DNA of 47,240 nt from Shimia sp. (GCA_024224295.1 JAAENN010000307.1:1-47240); one strand, 5' to 3'. Numbered from the stretch's first letter, positions 26,012-35,414 are shown. The notes: generated by a model not told the origin, from the sequence alone. Made by a program: numbers and translations.

Positions 26012-26683
26012 TTAGCTGTAGGTCAGCATCTCGTCTTGATTGCTGCCGTCAATGTGTGGGGTTTCGTTAAACCCGTTGAGCCATGTGTGGCCCTTGGCCA
26101 TAACCAGCCGGGCCACGGCGCAGTTTTTGACCTGCAACTGCAACAGGATCATCTGTTCGGCGGGCGCGTCCAGCACATCTGCAATGGTGCGCCCGATGGC
26201 ACCGCCGGAGCTGACCGCGAGGGGCGTTTTTGCGTCGGACGCTGCCACAATGGCGCGGGCTTCGCGCACGCGATCTGTGAAGGTGGCGAAGCTTTCGGGT
26301 GGATTGTCGATCTCACCACGCTGCCATTCGATCACCGTGTCGCGCAGGATGCGGAAGTGGGTTTTTCGGTCATCATGCAGGCCTGTCGGCTTGTCGTCGC
26401 GGTTGGCGTAGCGGGCTTCGAGCAGCCCGCCAAAGTCAAATTCGTTCCACCCCGGTACGACAATTGGTTCAAGCCCGGTGCCCAGCGCGCTTTCGATGCC
26501 GTCCCACGTCTGGCGATGACGTTTTTGGGCACCGATGAAGACTGCATCCGGCATCACGCCTTGGCGTTTCAATGCCGCCCCCAGCGCTTGGCTCTGTCGG
26601 TGGCCGAGGTCTGACAGGTTGTCATAGTCTGCCGCGCCAAAACTGGCTTGGGCATGGCGGATGAGATGGAACATCTGGCTCAT
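26012..26683 (-). CDS. Histidine phosphatase superfamily protein
   Basis: A 223-residue phosphoglycerate-mutase-like phosphatase with the phospho-acceptor motif LIRHAQASFG at the N-terminus and VSSGGAIG near residue 150 in the second part of the site (SSGG in place of SHGG, a variation at a normally conserved His). It is encoded with a kinase-fold protein, so both may act on the same phosphorylated intermediate. ATG 26683 overlaps the stop of the upstream flavin oxidoreductase as ATGA, which fixes the start. A longer frame to 26812 lies inside that gene and is rejected. Confidence 0.85.
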   Translation of the reverse strand: MSQMFHLIRHAQASFGAADYDNLSDLGHRQSQALGAALKRQGVMPDAVFIGAQKRHRQTWDGIESALGTGLEPIVVPGWNEFDFGGLLEARYANRDDKPTGLHDDRKTHFRILRDTVIEWQRGEIDNPPESFATFTDRVREARAIVAASDAKTPLAVSSGGAIGRTIADVLDAPAEQMILLQLQVKNCAVARLVMAKGHTWLNGFNETPHIDGSNQDEMLTYS

Positions 26684-27669
26684 GGCATGCGGGCCTGCAA
26701 TCGCTCCCAAGCGGCGATGTATTCGCGCTCCAGCCGGTCCACGAGGTCTGCGGTTTTGGTGACTTCTTTGACAGATCCGATACCCTGGCCCGAGCCCCAG
26801 ATGGTTTTCCATGCTTTGGGTTTTTCGCGGTCGCCGCCGAAATCCATGGTTTTCACGTCACCGTCCGGCAAATTATCCGGGTCCATGCCAGCGTTGGTCA
26901 CGGAGCCTTTGAGGTAGTTGCCAGACACGCCGGTAAACAAGGATGAATAGACGATGTCTTCGGCGCCGCTGTCGACAATCATATCTTTATAGCCTTGTTG
27001 GGCGTTGGCTTCCTCTGTCGCAATGAACGGCGAGCCGATGTAGCCGAGATCGGCCCCCATAGCTTGCGCCGCCAAGAGTGACGCGCCGGTGCCAATCGAG
27101 CCAGAAAGCAGCAAAGGTCCGTCAAACCACTCGCGGATTTCGCTGATCAAAGCGAGCGGGCTTTGCGGGCCTGCGTGGCCACCGGCCCCCGCCGCGACAG
27201 CAATCAGGCCGTCCGCGCCTTTCTCGATCGCCTTCTTGGCAAACTTGTTGTTGATGATGTCATGCAGTGCGATGCCGCCGCAATCATGCGCGGCGTCATT
27301 TACTTCGACCCGCGCGCCCAGCGAGGTAATCCAGATGGGCACCTTGTGTTTGTGACACAGTTCAATGTCGCGCTGCAGCCGTGTGTTGGAGCGGTGCACG
27401 ATCTGATTGACCGCAAACGGCGCGGCCGGGCGATCAGGGTTTTTCTGGTTGTGGCGGTCCAGCTCTTCGCTGATTTGTGTGAGCCAGGTGTCCAGAAGTG
27501 GGTGTTCGCCCTCGCCTTCGCGTGCATTTAGCGCGGGGAAACTGCCTATGATGCCTGCCTTACACTGGGCAATAACCAGCGCGGGTACGGAAATGATAAA
27601 CAAAGGCGAGGCAACTGCGGGGATGCGCAGACCTTGCAAAGCCTTTGGAAGGTGGCTGTCACCAGACAT
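26680..27669 (-). CDS. Nitronate monooxygenase-like FMN oxidoreductase
   Basis: A 329-residue TIM-barrel flavoprotein of the NMO / 2-nitropropane dioxygenase family. It starts ALQGLRIPAVASPLF and carries the FMN phosphate-binding stretch AAGAGGHAGP and LLLSGSIGTGASLLAAQAMGA. The family oxidises alkyl nitronates or acts as NAD(P)H:quinone reductase. Here, inside an acyl-CoA operon, a role as flavin reductase or detoxifier is plausible but unproven. Ribosome site CAGGAG precedes ATG 27669. It overlaps the histidine phosphatase by four bases. Confidence 0.88.
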   Translation of the reverse strand: MSGDSHLPKALQGLRIPAVASPLFIISVPALVIAQCKAGIIGSFPALNAREGEGEHPLLDTWLTQISEELDRHNQKNPDRPAAPFAVNQIVHRSNTRLQRDIELCHKHKVPIWITSLGARVEVNDAAHDCGGIALHDIINNKFAKKAIEKGADGLIAVAAGAGGHAGPQSPLALISEIREWFDGPLLLSGSIGTGASLLAAQAMGADLGYIGSPFIATEEANAQQGYKDMIVDSGAEDIVYSSLFTGVSGNYLKGSVTNAGMDPDNLPDGDVKTMDFGGDREKPKAWKTIWGSGQGIGSVKEVTKTADLVDRLEREYIAAWERLQARMP

Positions 27670-27835
27670 GAGAAACTCCTGTTGTTGGTGTCAGGATAAG
27701 GCCGCGTGCGAGGCGCTCAAGCAAGAGGTTGGCAAAGTAACATGACGTCACTTTGGGTGTGCCTTGGCGGGTGGTTGGTGAGTGGCAAAGAGATTGGATG
27801 CCTCCGGCGGGGATATTTTTAGACTGCGAATGGGC

Positions 27836-28726
27836 TTAGCGCCTGAGGAATGCGCGGATGTGTCGGGCGATTTCGGCCGGTTTTTGGTGCAGCAGCCAGT
27901 GGTCGGCATCCGGGACGGTTTGAATGGTGAGATTAGCACAGTGGTCTTCAAGCCCTGTGTAGCATTCCGGCAGAAGCGCGGTGTCATTTTCGCCCCAGAG
28001 CAGCAGGTGCGGCATGGGGACGTGCAAATGCTCCGGCGGGAGTGACAGCAGGTCTTCGTCCGGCAAAGGCACACCGGGGGCGGCCACCTTGAGGAAAGAC
28101 GCGCGGTACCAATTCACCATGCCGCGGATTTGTGCGGCGTCGCCCCAGGCCGTTTGATAAGCGGTGAGCTTCTGCGGTGTCATCCAAGACATGTCCATAT
28201 GCTTGGAAAAAATGCCCATCATACGCGCGTGGTTGTTGGCCGCGAGTTTTTCTTCCGAGCCATCTGCACGCAACCAGTTGATGTATTGGCTGGCCTCCGA
28301 TTGCGCGCCACCTGCCGCCAGCGCGCGCTGAAAGGGGATTGGATGTACGCCATTGGCAATGATTAGGTTTTGCAGGCGGTCCGGTTGGCGAAAGGCCAGA
28401 CCGTAGGCCACGGCTGCGCCCCAATCATGGCCCAAGACAGCTACCACAGGTGCATTTGGGTTGTAGTGATCGAGGATAGCGCCGGCATCGCCGACCAGCT
28501 TGGAGGCGGCGTAGTGGTCGACCTCGGCTGGCCGCCAGCTTTGACCATAGCCGCGCTGATCCGGGGCGATGCAAAAGTAATCATCTTCCAGCTGCACCAT
28601 GAGTTTGGCAAAGGCACCGGAGTATTCCGGGAAACCGTGCAGCATCAGGATCGGGGGCTTGGAGGGATCGCCGGCCACACACACGTGAAAGTCATGGCCG
28701 GCAATGTTTAAGGTGTCGCTGCGCAA
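27836..28726 (-). CDS. Alpha/beta hydrolase, epoxide hydrolase/dehalogenase type
   Basis: A 296-residue alpha/beta hydrolase. The oxyanion motif HGFPEYSGAF is followed by nucleophile elbow GHDWGAA with Asp101. An Asp nucleophile is characteristic of epoxide hydrolases and haloalkane/haloacetate dehalogenases rather than esterases. The acid is probably Asp in LWGENDTALLPE, and His276 in DADHWLL completes the triad. The start is a TTG three bases after the acyl-CoA synthetase stop; the first in-frame ATG would remove the oxyanion motif. It is coupled to the synthetase gene upstream. Confidence 0.88.
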   Translation of the reverse strand: MRSDTLNIAGHDFHVCVAGDPSKPPILMLHGFPEYSGAFAKLMVQLEDDYFCIAPDQRGYGQSWRPAEVDHYAASKLVGDAGAILDHYNPNAPVVAVLGHDWGAAVAYGLAFRQPDRLQNLIIANGVHPIPFQRALAAGGAQSEASQYINWLRADGSEEKLAANNHARMMGIFSKHMDMSWMTPQKLTAYQTAWGDAAQIRGMVNWYRASFLKVAAPGVPLPDEDLLSLPPEHLHVPMPHLLLWGENDTALLPECYTGLEDHCANLTIQTVPDADHWLLHQKPAEIARHIRAFLRR

Positions 28727-28729
28727 GGC

Positions 28730-30355
28730 TCAGGCCATGTCCGGCAGTTTGTGGTCGGCAAACTGTTTGCGCAGGGTGAGTTTGGAGACTTTACCGGTGG
28801 CGGTGAGGGGCAGTTCGTCCACAAAGACCACATCGTCCGGCAGCTGCCATTTGGCGAAATGCTCCAGCAGCAGGTCCATCAACGCGCTGGCCTCTGGCTT
28901 GCCCTCGGGAGACGGCACCACCACCAGCAGCGGGCGCTCGTCCCATTTTGGATGTGCCACAGCGATCACCGCGCAATTGGCCACTTTCGGGTGCGCCATG
29001 ACGGTGTTTTCCAGATCAAGTGAGCTGATCCATTCGCCGCCGGATTTGATCAGGTCTTTGGCGCGGTCTGTGATTGTGAGGAAGCCGTTGGCATCAATAG
29101 TTGCGACATCGCCGGTGCCAAACCAGCCTTCGGCGTCAAAGGCGGTTGCATTGGCGTCTTCATTTTCAAAGTAGCCAGCGGTGATGGCATTGCCACGCAC
29201 ATAGAGCTCGCCAGCAGCCTCTCCGTCATGCGGCAGGCGGTTGCCATCCTCATCCACAATTTTGAGATCGACCCCAAAGACACGGCGGCCTTGTTTGGAC
29301 TTAATCGCAATACGTTCGGCCATTGGCTTGTCGTCCAGATGATCCGGCAGATTGCCTTGTGTGCCAATGGGGGACATTTCGGTCATGCCCCAGGCGTGGC
29401 AGACGTTTACACCGCCCTCTTCAAAGTATTGGATCATCGACGCTGGCGCGGCGGAGCCACCAACCACCATGTCCCCCAATCCCTCCGGCATACGCCCCTG
29501 ATTGGCAATCTCGCCTTGCAGGCCGAGCCAAACGGTTGGCACCCCCCAGGCGGAAAAGACTTTCTCGGCATCCATCAGCTTAAACAAGCTGGCCCCATCC
29601 AAAGCGTCGCCGGGGAAGATCAGGGATGCGCCGGTGAGCGGTGCAGCATAGGGCAGCCCCCAAGCGTTTACATGGAAAAGCGGAACAACTGGCAGAATAC
29701 GCTTGCCCGGTTGCAGCGCGGCGGGCAGCGAGAGACCTACCATCATCGCATGAAGCACGGTGGAGCGGTGTGTGTAGAGCGTGCCTTTGGGATTGCCAGT
29801 GGTGCCAGAGGTGTAGCACAGGCCCGCGGCGGTATCCTCGGGCAGGTCGGGCCAGTCGAAATGCTCTGATTGCCCCTCAAGCAGCTCTTCGTAGCAGAAG
29901 TAGTCACCATCAGGCATATGCGCGCGGTCGGTCATGACCACCACCTTGAGACCAGCAGGCCATTGGCCGCGCAAGGCCTCGACAATGGGCACAAAGGTCA
30001 GGTCTACAAACAGCATCGTGTCGTTGGCATGGCTGACAATATAGGTCATCTGTTCGGCCGACAGACGCGGGTTGATGGTGTGGCACACGCCCCCAGCGCC
30101 GGAGATGGCGTAGTAAAGTTCGAGGTGGCGGTACCCATTCCACGCCAGCGTGGCGATCCGGTCGCCGAGCTTCAGCCCATGCGCCGTAAGCCCATGCGCG
30201 AGCTGCGCCACGCGTTTGGCGGTCTGCGCATAGGTTTGACGATGGATGTCACCTTCAGTGCGGACCGAAACCACCTCCCCTTCTGAATGAATTTCTGCCG
30301 CGTAGCTTAGAATGTCCGCAATCTTCAGCGGACGCATCATCATGGACCCTTGCAT
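28730..30355 (-). CDS. Medium/long-chain acyl-CoA synthetase (AMP-binding)
   Basis: A 541-residue adenylate-forming ligase activating a carboxylic acid to its CoA thioester. Core motifs are in order: P-loop YTSGTTGNPKGTLYTHRS, GMTEMSPIG, YVRGNAITAGYF, GWFGTGDVATID, DRAKDLIKSGGEWISS, and the C-terminal catalytic Lys in GKVSKLTLR. It most resembles AlkK/FadD-like enzymes for medium- to long-chain acids. ATG 30355 is preferred over 30373 because GGGGAGGG lies directly upstream. It is the first gene of the leftward catabolic block. Confidence 0.92.
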   Translation of the reverse strand: MQGSMMMRPLKIADILSYAAEIHSEGEVVSVRTEGDIHRQTYAQTAKRVAQLAHGLTAHGLKLGDRIATLAWNGYRHLELYYAISGAGGVCHTINPRLSAEQMTYIVSHANDTMLFVDLTFVPIVEALRGQWPAGLKVVVMTDRAHMPDGDYFCYEELLEGQSEHFDWPDLPEDTAAGLCYTSGTTGNPKGTLYTHRSTVLHAMMVGLSLPAALQPGKRILPVVPLFHVNAWGLPYAAPLTGASLIFPGDALDGASLFKLMDAEKVFSAWGVPTVWLGLQGEIANQGRMPEGLGDMVVGGSAAPASMIQYFEEGGVNVCHAWGMTEMSPIGTQGNLPDHLDDKPMAERIAIKSKQGRRVFGVDLKIVDEDGNRLPHDGEAAGELYVRGNAITAGYFENEDANATAFDAEGWFGTGDVATIDANGFLTITDRAKDLIKSGGEWISSLDLENTVMAHPKVANCAVIAVAHPKWDERPLLVVVPSPEGKPEASALMDLLLEHFAKWQLPDDVVFVDELPLTATGKVSKLTLRKQFADHKLPDMA

Positions 30356-30576
30356 ATGGCCCTCCCCTGCCATTGAGTGTCTGTTCGCCAGAGTACGTTA
30401 CGCGCAAGTTCTCGAATTTCAAAAGCCTGCATTTGAGCTGCCGTTACGTCGCGCGGACTTACACTTTGGTCGCAGAGCCTGTTGGCTCTGTGCAATGGCG
30501 CACACTCTTGATGCGGGGCTGCCGATGGTCACGGCGCGCCTGTCGCCCTATCTTGGTCAGCGAAAGGAGACATGCC

Positions 30577-31488
30577 ATGTCAATCAGACCAGTTTTGGAG
30601 ACACGCAAGGCCATTGCCGCAATGGAAGGCGCTGGCGTGCATTTGCATCGGGTGTTTGGGTTTCAGGACCCTAAGGAGCTTGATCCGTTTTTGATGATGG
30701 ATCATTTCCGCAATGATGATCCCCGCATGTATGAGAAAGGCTTCCCCTGGCATCCACATCGCGGGATCGAGACCATCACCTATGTCATTGACGGCGCGGT
30801 GGAGCATCAGGACAGCCTTGGCAACACCGGCAATCTGAAATCCGGCGACGTGCAGTGGATGACCGCCGGCAGTGGGATATTGCATCAGGAGATGCCCACA
30901 GCGGACGCCAATGGGGTGAACCATGGGTTTCAACTTTGGGCCAACCTGCCGCGCGACCTGAAGATGACCGATCCGCGTTATCAAGATGTGGAAGGCAAAG
31001 AAGTCCCGGAGATCATCGATGACGACGGCACCAAGGTGCGCATTGTCATCGGCAGTTTCTGGGGCAAAACCGGGCCTGTGGATGGCATTTCTGCGGACCC
31101 GATGTTTCTGGATGTGACCGTGCCTGCAGGGGTGAAGAAAACCTTCCCGATCGACACGCGGCGGCGCGCCTTTGCCTATGTGTTTGAAGGAGATGCGGCC
31201 TTTGCGGATGCGAGCCAACCGACCGGCATCTTGCTTGAGAAAGAGGTGGCCGGTGAGGAGCTGAACATCCGCGACATGAGCGGAGATCGAACGCTTGTTC
31301 GCTTTGGAAATGGCGATGAGGTCACGGTTCAGGCCGGAGAAGAAGGCGTGCGCTTTCTGTTAATCTCCGGGCAACCCATTCAGGAGCCGGTAGCCTGGCA
31401 TGGGCCAATTGTGATGAACACGCAGGCAGAGCTGCAACAGGCCTTCGCCGAGCTGCGCAACGGCACGTTTATCAAACCAGCACACTGA
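30577..31488 (+). CDS. Pirin family protein
   Basis: A 303-residue bicupin. The pirin metal site is intact: His59 and His61 in WHPHRGIE, and His103 and Glu105 in GILHQE. Bacterial pirins are often quercetin 2,3-dioxygenase-like or regulate metabolic enzymes; the function here is open. ATG 30577 is chosen because AAAGGAG lies just upstream and the family-typical core starts there. A frame extension back to 30373 is non-homologous. The gene is divergent from the acyl-CoA synthetase, with a 220-base shared promoter region. Confidence 0.9.
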   Translation: MSIRPVLETRKAIAAMEGAGVHLHRVFGFQDPKELDPFLMMDHFRNDDPRMYEKGFPWHPHRGIETITYVIDGAVEHQDSLGNTGNLKSGDVQWMTAGSGILHQEMPTADANGVNHGFQLWANLPRDLKMTDPRYQDVEGKEVPEIIDDDGTKVRIVIGSFWGKTGPVDGISADPMFLDVTVPAGVKKTFPIDTRRRAFAYVFEGDAAFADASQPTGILLEKEVAGEELNIRDMSGDRTLVRFGNGDEVTVQAGEEGVRFLLISGQPIQEPVAWHGPIVMNTQAELQQAFAELRNGTFIKPAH

Positions 31489-31496
31489 ATACGCTG

Positions 31497-31535
31497 GCGG
31501 CTGGAGGGCGACCTCTGGCCGCTGGACGTTTTTCT
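31497..31535 (+). terminator. Possible rho-independent terminator after pirin gene
   Basis: An imperfect stem (GCGGC...GCCGC with inner AGG-CCT pairing) at about 31497-31522 is followed by a five-T run at 31529-31533. It lies just after the pirin stop codon. Stem mismatches keep confidence low. Confidence 0.35.
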
Positions 31536-31565
31536 CCACCTAAGTTTCATCTCACCAAGGCCACT

Positions 31566-32012
31566 TTGCGCAATAAGGTTGTGCATCTTGATGGCGATCA
31601 AAGGGAAAGCAAGGAGACGTCATTTCGGCTGCTGACCGGCTGGCAGCTGTTATGCTTCAACCTACTGACCGCGCCCCTGGCCATGATCAACTTCGCCGTT
31701 GTCAGCTTTATGAAGAAGTTCTACGCCGTTGGCCTGGGACTAGGGTTATCGGCAGTGGGCGCTGTATTCATGTTTGGCCAGGCCTTTGACATTGCCACAA
31801 ACCCGATTGTCTGTCGGCGTAATGCGCGACCGCACGTGCAGCGGTTGGGGGCCGGCTCTGGGTTGCGTTGTGTTTGACCGGGAAACGGGCACCACACCGG
31901 AAAACATGGGTTATATGTTGCTGTTCATTGCAGCAGTATCCTGCACATTACGCCTCTTTGTGGACGGGCTGTTGTGGCGAGACCAGTTGTCGGCACACGC
32001 AGGCTCGCAGCC
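31566..32012 (+). pseudogene. Decayed GPH-family (MelB-type) sugar/cation symporter
   Basis: The remnant encodes the N-terminus of a GPH transporter: LLTGWQLLCFNLLTAPLAMINF, a second membrane segment, and GQAFDIATNPIV. A duplicated TGTC (31808-31811 and 31812-31815) shifts the frame. Removing one copy restores NPIVGVMRDRT, matching the family motif (D-P-x-x-G-x-x-S-D-R-T). After SGWG the sequence jumps, via a probable internal deletion, to a single hydrophobic helix (GYMLLFIAAVSCTLRLFVDGLLW) resembling the transporter C-terminus. The remnant runs into the 3' end of the opposing tetR. AAGGAG occurs at 31610 without a start codon at the right place. It is clearly non-functional as a full transporter. 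Confidence 0.75.
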
Positions 32013-32600
32013 CTATGCGCCGACAGCCTTGCGCACCATATCCCAGTATATTTGCTCCACTTCCGTCAACGAAAGACGTCCGCCTTCCCGAAACCAAGTG
32101 TTCACACCTGTCAGCATAGCAATCACCGCCATAGCCGCGATCTTTGGATCGTTGACCTCAAAGTCGCGGCTGTTCACACCGGCTCGTAATATCGTTTCCA
32201 ACCCATCCTCATAAGACCGACGCAGCTCTTCAATTTTGGCGAAGTTTTCCGGCGTCAGGTTGCGCAGTTCCATGTAGGCGATAAAGACCTCATCCGGCCG
32301 TTCGGAGTGAAACCGCAAGTGCAGGCGGGTAAAGTGTTCCAGCGCTTCGGTGGGCGTCGCACCACGGGGCGAGTGCTCACGTGCGGCCAGAAGCTCGGTC
32401 ATATGGGTCTGCATCAAGTCAAACAACAAACTCTGCTTGTCCGGAGTATAATTGTAGAGAGCTCCGGCCTGCACGCCCACTTCGCGTGCAATCTGGCGCA
32501 TAGAGACCGCCGCGTAGCCATGTTGAGCAAACAGTTGGAGCGCCGCCGCGCGCACACGCGGACCGGTGATGCCGGAATGAGAGCCTTGAGTTCGTGCCAT
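32013..32600 (-). CDS. TetR-family transcriptional regulator
   Basis: A 195-residue repressor with the N-terminal helix-turn-helix (ALQLFAQHGYAAVSMRQIAREVGVQAGALYNYTPDKQSLL) typical of TetR, and a helical ligand-binding domain of the kind found in regulators of acyl-CoA metabolism. ATG 32600 is preferred over a TTG at 32606. It lies on the same strand as the acyl-CoA synthetase operon and upstream of it, separated by the decayed transporter and the pirin gene, so it may regulate that operon. This is inferred from position. Confidence 0.88.
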   Translation of the reverse strand: MARTQGSHSGITGPRVRAAALQLFAQHGYAAVSMRQIAREVGVQAGALYNYTPDKQSLLFDLMQTHMTELLAAREHSPRGATPTEALEHFTRLHLRFHSERPDEVFIAYMELRNLTPENFAKIEELRRSYEDGLETILRAGVNSRDFEVNDPKIAAMAVIAMLTGVNTWFREGGRLSLTEVEQIYWDMVRKAVGA

Positions 32601-32723
32601 TACCAACAGTTATCTGAACATGCGTTCGTTTAAAACCCACACTTGCCGCAACCCAATACGCAATCCAGCCTTGTGTGGCGCGGCGGCCATAGGCATAAAG
32701 CAGTGATTAATATGGAACGGTAG

Positions 32724-32960
32724 ATGCAGTTTTTTCGCGCCAGTGTTTTAGGTTTACTCCCTCTATTGGGGATAACTGGCTGTGGCGATGTTCCCGGACT
32801 GGGCGTTACCAATGACGCCGCTTTGGACGCCGCACCCTACCCCGACATTTTACCACAAAATGCCCTGCCTCAGCCACAAGCCGGACGGTTAACAGCCAAC
32901 AGCGAAGACGAAATTGACGCGCGGGGTGCCCGCCTGAAAGATCGGGCCAGGGCGCTTTAG
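32724..32960 (+). CDS. Small predicted lipoprotein
   Basis: A 78-residue protein with a type II signal peptide: Arg at position 5, a hydrophobic core, and the lipobox LGITGC, so Cys20 should be lipidated. The mature part of about 58 residues is Pro/Ala/Asp-rich and probably unstructured apart from a helical C-terminus. Small lipoproteins of this form are common beside hom in roseobacters, but I cannot assign a function. It is oriented with hom, with about 95 bases between them. Confidence 0.65.
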   Translation: MQFFRASVLGLLPLLGITGCGDVPGLGVTNDAALDAAPYPDILPQNALPQPQAGRLTANSEDEIDARGARLKDRARAL

Positions 32961-33056
32961 TCAGCCCAAGCGTCACACCGCGCGTTGCACAGGGCCAAAA
33001 GAGCGGCTAAACGGCAAATTGACGTATTCAACTCTCCTGCACAGAGGTAGCTCATC

Positions 33057-34355
33057 ATGACCACTTCCCAATCCACACCGCTTCGTCTTGGGATTGCCGG
33101 TTTGGGCACCGTCGGCGTGGGCGTTGTGAAAATCATTCGCCAGAAAGCCAACGTATTGGCCGCCCGCACAGGTCGCCCAATCCAAATCAGCGCGGTAAGC
33201 GCACGCTCCAAAGACAAAGACCGTGGTGTGTCTCTGGCTGACTACGCTTGGGAAGATGATCCGGTCGCCCTAGCCAAGCGCGACGATGTGGACGTGTTTG
33301 TGGAACTGATGGGCGGCGAAGACGGCCCAGCGAAAGACGCGATTGAAGCGGCATTGGCATTGGGCAAAGATGTCGTGACCGCGAACAAGGCACTGCTGGC
33401 GCACCACGGTCAGGCATTGGCACAAACCGCCGAAGCCAAAGGCGCCGTGATCCGGTTCGAAGCGGCTGTGGCCGGTGGTATTCCGGTGATCAAGGCGCTG
33501 ACCGAAGGTCTGGCAGGCAATGACATCACCCGTGTCATGGGCGTGATGAATGGCACCTGTAACTACATCCTGACTCGGATGCAGGACGCAGGCTTGCCTT
33601 ACGACGAAGTCTTTGCCGAAGCTGATGCGCTTGGCTATCTGGAAGCCGATCCGAATCTGGATGTTGGCGGGATTGATGCCGGCCATAAGCTGTCCCTACT
33701 GTCCGCAATTGCGTTCGGCACCAAGGTAGATTTCAACGGTGTGGAATTAGAAGGCATTCAGCGCATTTCCATTGAAGACATCAACCAGGCAGCTGAGCTT
33801 GGCTTTAAAATCAAGCTGTTGGGTGTGACCCAAATGTCCGGCCGTGGTCTTGAACAGCGCATGTCGCCTTGTCTGGTACCTGCGGATAGCCCGTTGGGTC
33901 AACTTCAGGGAGGCACCAATATGGTGGTGATCGAAGGCGACGCGGTGGAGCAGGTGGTTTTGCGCGGCCCTGGTGCCGGCGAAGGTCCAACCGCCAGCGC
34001 GGTGTTGGGCGATGTCTGTGATATTGCACGTGGTTTCCGCCTGTCGACATTTGGCATACCTGCGGAACAATTGACCGCGGCCAAGTCCGCACAGTCCAAT
34101 TCCCCGGCGCCCTATTATCTGCGCCTCACCCTAGAGGATCGCCCTGGCGCCATGGCGAAGATCGCAATGGCACTGGGTGACAATGGCATCAGCATCGACC
34201 GCATGCGCCAAACCCGCCACGATGATGCCCATGCCCCGGTGCTGATCGTGACCCACAAAACCCAGCGCGCGGCACTGGATGCCGCCGTGGTCGCCATGCA
34301 CGAAACCGGTGTTATGGCTGCGGATCCCGTCGCCCTACGCATCGAAGCAGTATAA
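33057..34355 (+). CDS. hom: Homoserine dehydrogenase
   Basis: A 432-residue enzyme reducing aspartate semialdehyde to homoserine in threonine/methionine synthesis. The N-terminal Rossmann motif is GIAGLGTVGVGVV. The catalytic core contains GVMNGTCNYILTRM and the substrate region EADPNLDVGGIDAGHK. The C-terminal ACT domain (YYLRLTLEDRPGAMAKIA...) indicates feedback control, usually by threonine. The length agrees with bacterial Hom of the ACT-bearing class. glpX follows 84 bases later on the same strand, an arrangement often conserved in Rhodobacteraceae. Confidence 0.96.
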   Translation: MTTSQSTPLRLGIAGLGTVGVGVVKIIRQKANVLAARTGRPIQISAVSARSKDKDRGVSLADYAWEDDPVALAKRDDVDVFVELMGGEDGPAKDAIEAALALGKDVVTANKALLAHHGQALAQTAEAKGAVIRFEAAVAGGIPVIKALTEGLAGNDITRVMGVMNGTCNYILTRMQDAGLPYDEVFAEADALGYLEADPNLDVGGIDAGHKLSLLSAIAFGTKVDFNGVELEGIQRISIEDINQAAELGFKIKLLGVTQMSGRGLEQRMSPCLVPADSPLGQLQGGTNMVVIEGDAVEQVVLRGPGAGEGPTASAVLGDVCDIARGFRLSTFGIPAEQLTAAKSAQSNSPAPYYLRLTLEDRPGAMAKIAMALGDNGISIDRMRQTRHDDAHAPVLIVTHKTQRAALDAAVVAMHETGVMAADPVALRIEAV

Positions 34356-34439
34356 AATTGGCGCGGGCGCTAGGCCTTGTGAGCCTTGCGCCCCTGCGCT
34401 ATCCCCTATTTCAACAAAGCACATAAGGACTCTCCGAAC

Positions 34440-35414
34440 ATGTCTCAGAAGCCGGAATTTCATGACCGCATGTTGTCTCTTGGTCTCGCCCGCGTTGCGG
34501 AACAGGCTGCCATCGCATCCGCTGCCCTGATCGGCAACGGCGATGAAAAGGCCGCAGACCAAGCCGCCGTGAATGCAATGCGCGAACAGCTCAACCTTTT
34601 GGATATCGCTGGTGTCGTTGTCATTGGCGAAGGCGAGCGCGACGAAGCCCCCATGCTGTTCATCGGCGAAGAGGTGGGCACCGGCAATGGCCCTGGCGTG
34701 GACATTGCGCTGGACCCGCTGGAAGGTACCACGCTGACCGCCAAAGACATGCCAAATGCGCTGACCGTGATTGCCATGGGGCCGCGCGGCTCCATGCTGC
34801 ACGCGCCGGACACCTACATGGACAAATTGGCCATTGGTCCAGGCTATCCTGAAAATGTTGTGTCGCTGGAAATGAGCCCAAAAGAGCGGGTTGAAGCCCT
34901 GGCAAAGGCCAAAGGCTGTGACACTTCCGACATCACCCTGTGTATTCTGGAACGCCCTCGCCATGAGGACATGATTGCTGAAGTACGCGCCACTGGTGCC
35001 TCGATCCGCTTGATCACCGACGGCGACGTCGCTGGCGTGATGCACTGTGCGGAAGCCGAAGAAACCGGCATCGACATGTATATGGGCCGTGGCGGTGCTC
35101 CTGAGGGAGTGCTGGCGGCGGCGGCGCTGAAATGTATGGGCGGTCAGATGTGGGGTCGTCTGGTGTTCCGCAACGATGACGAACGCGCCCGCGCCGCAAA
35201 AACAGGCATCACCGATCTGGACCGTGTCTACTCCCGTGACGAGATGGTCACTCAAGACGTGATCTTTGCCGCAACCGGCGTGACAGGCGGCTCGCTTCTG
35301 CCCGCGATCAAACGCAGCCCAGGCTGGATCGAAACAGAAACGCTGCTGATGCGCTCCAAGTCCGGCTCCGTGCGCCGCATGACCTACCGCGCGCCGGTGG
35401 ATCAGACCTCTTGA
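34440..35414 (+). CDS. glpX: Class II fructose-1,6-bisphosphatase
   Basis: A 324-residue GlpX-type phosphatase for gluconeogenesis and the Calvin-type pathway. Metal/phosphate motifs are GEGERDEAPML and DIALDPLEGTTLTA, followed by the ITDGDVAG loop and GRGGAPEGVLAAAALKC. ATG 34440 is chosen since the family begins near MSQKPEFHDRMLSLGLARV. An upstream ATG at 34386 adds 18 unrelated residues. A clear terminator follows at 35458. Confidence 0.95.
   Translation: MSQKPEFHDRMLSLGLARVAEQAAIASAALIGNGDEKAADQAAVNAMREQLNLLDIAGVVVIGEGERDEAPMLFIGEEVGTGNGPGVDIALDPLEGTTLTAKDMPNALTVIAMGPRGSMLHAPDTYMDKLAIGPGYPENVVSLEMSPKERVEALAKAKGCDTSDITLCILERPRHEDMIAEVRATGASIRLITDGDVAGVMHCAEAEETGIDMYMGRGGAPEGVLAAAALKCMGGQMWGRLVFRNDDERARAAKTGITDLDRVYSRDEMVTQDVIFAATGVTGGSLLPAIKRSPGWIETETLLMRSKSGSVRRMTYRAPVDQTS

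Noticed and set aside
34335..35255. 306-codon minus-strand frame opposite glpX
   Set aside because: Antisense shadow of a conserved enzyme gene.
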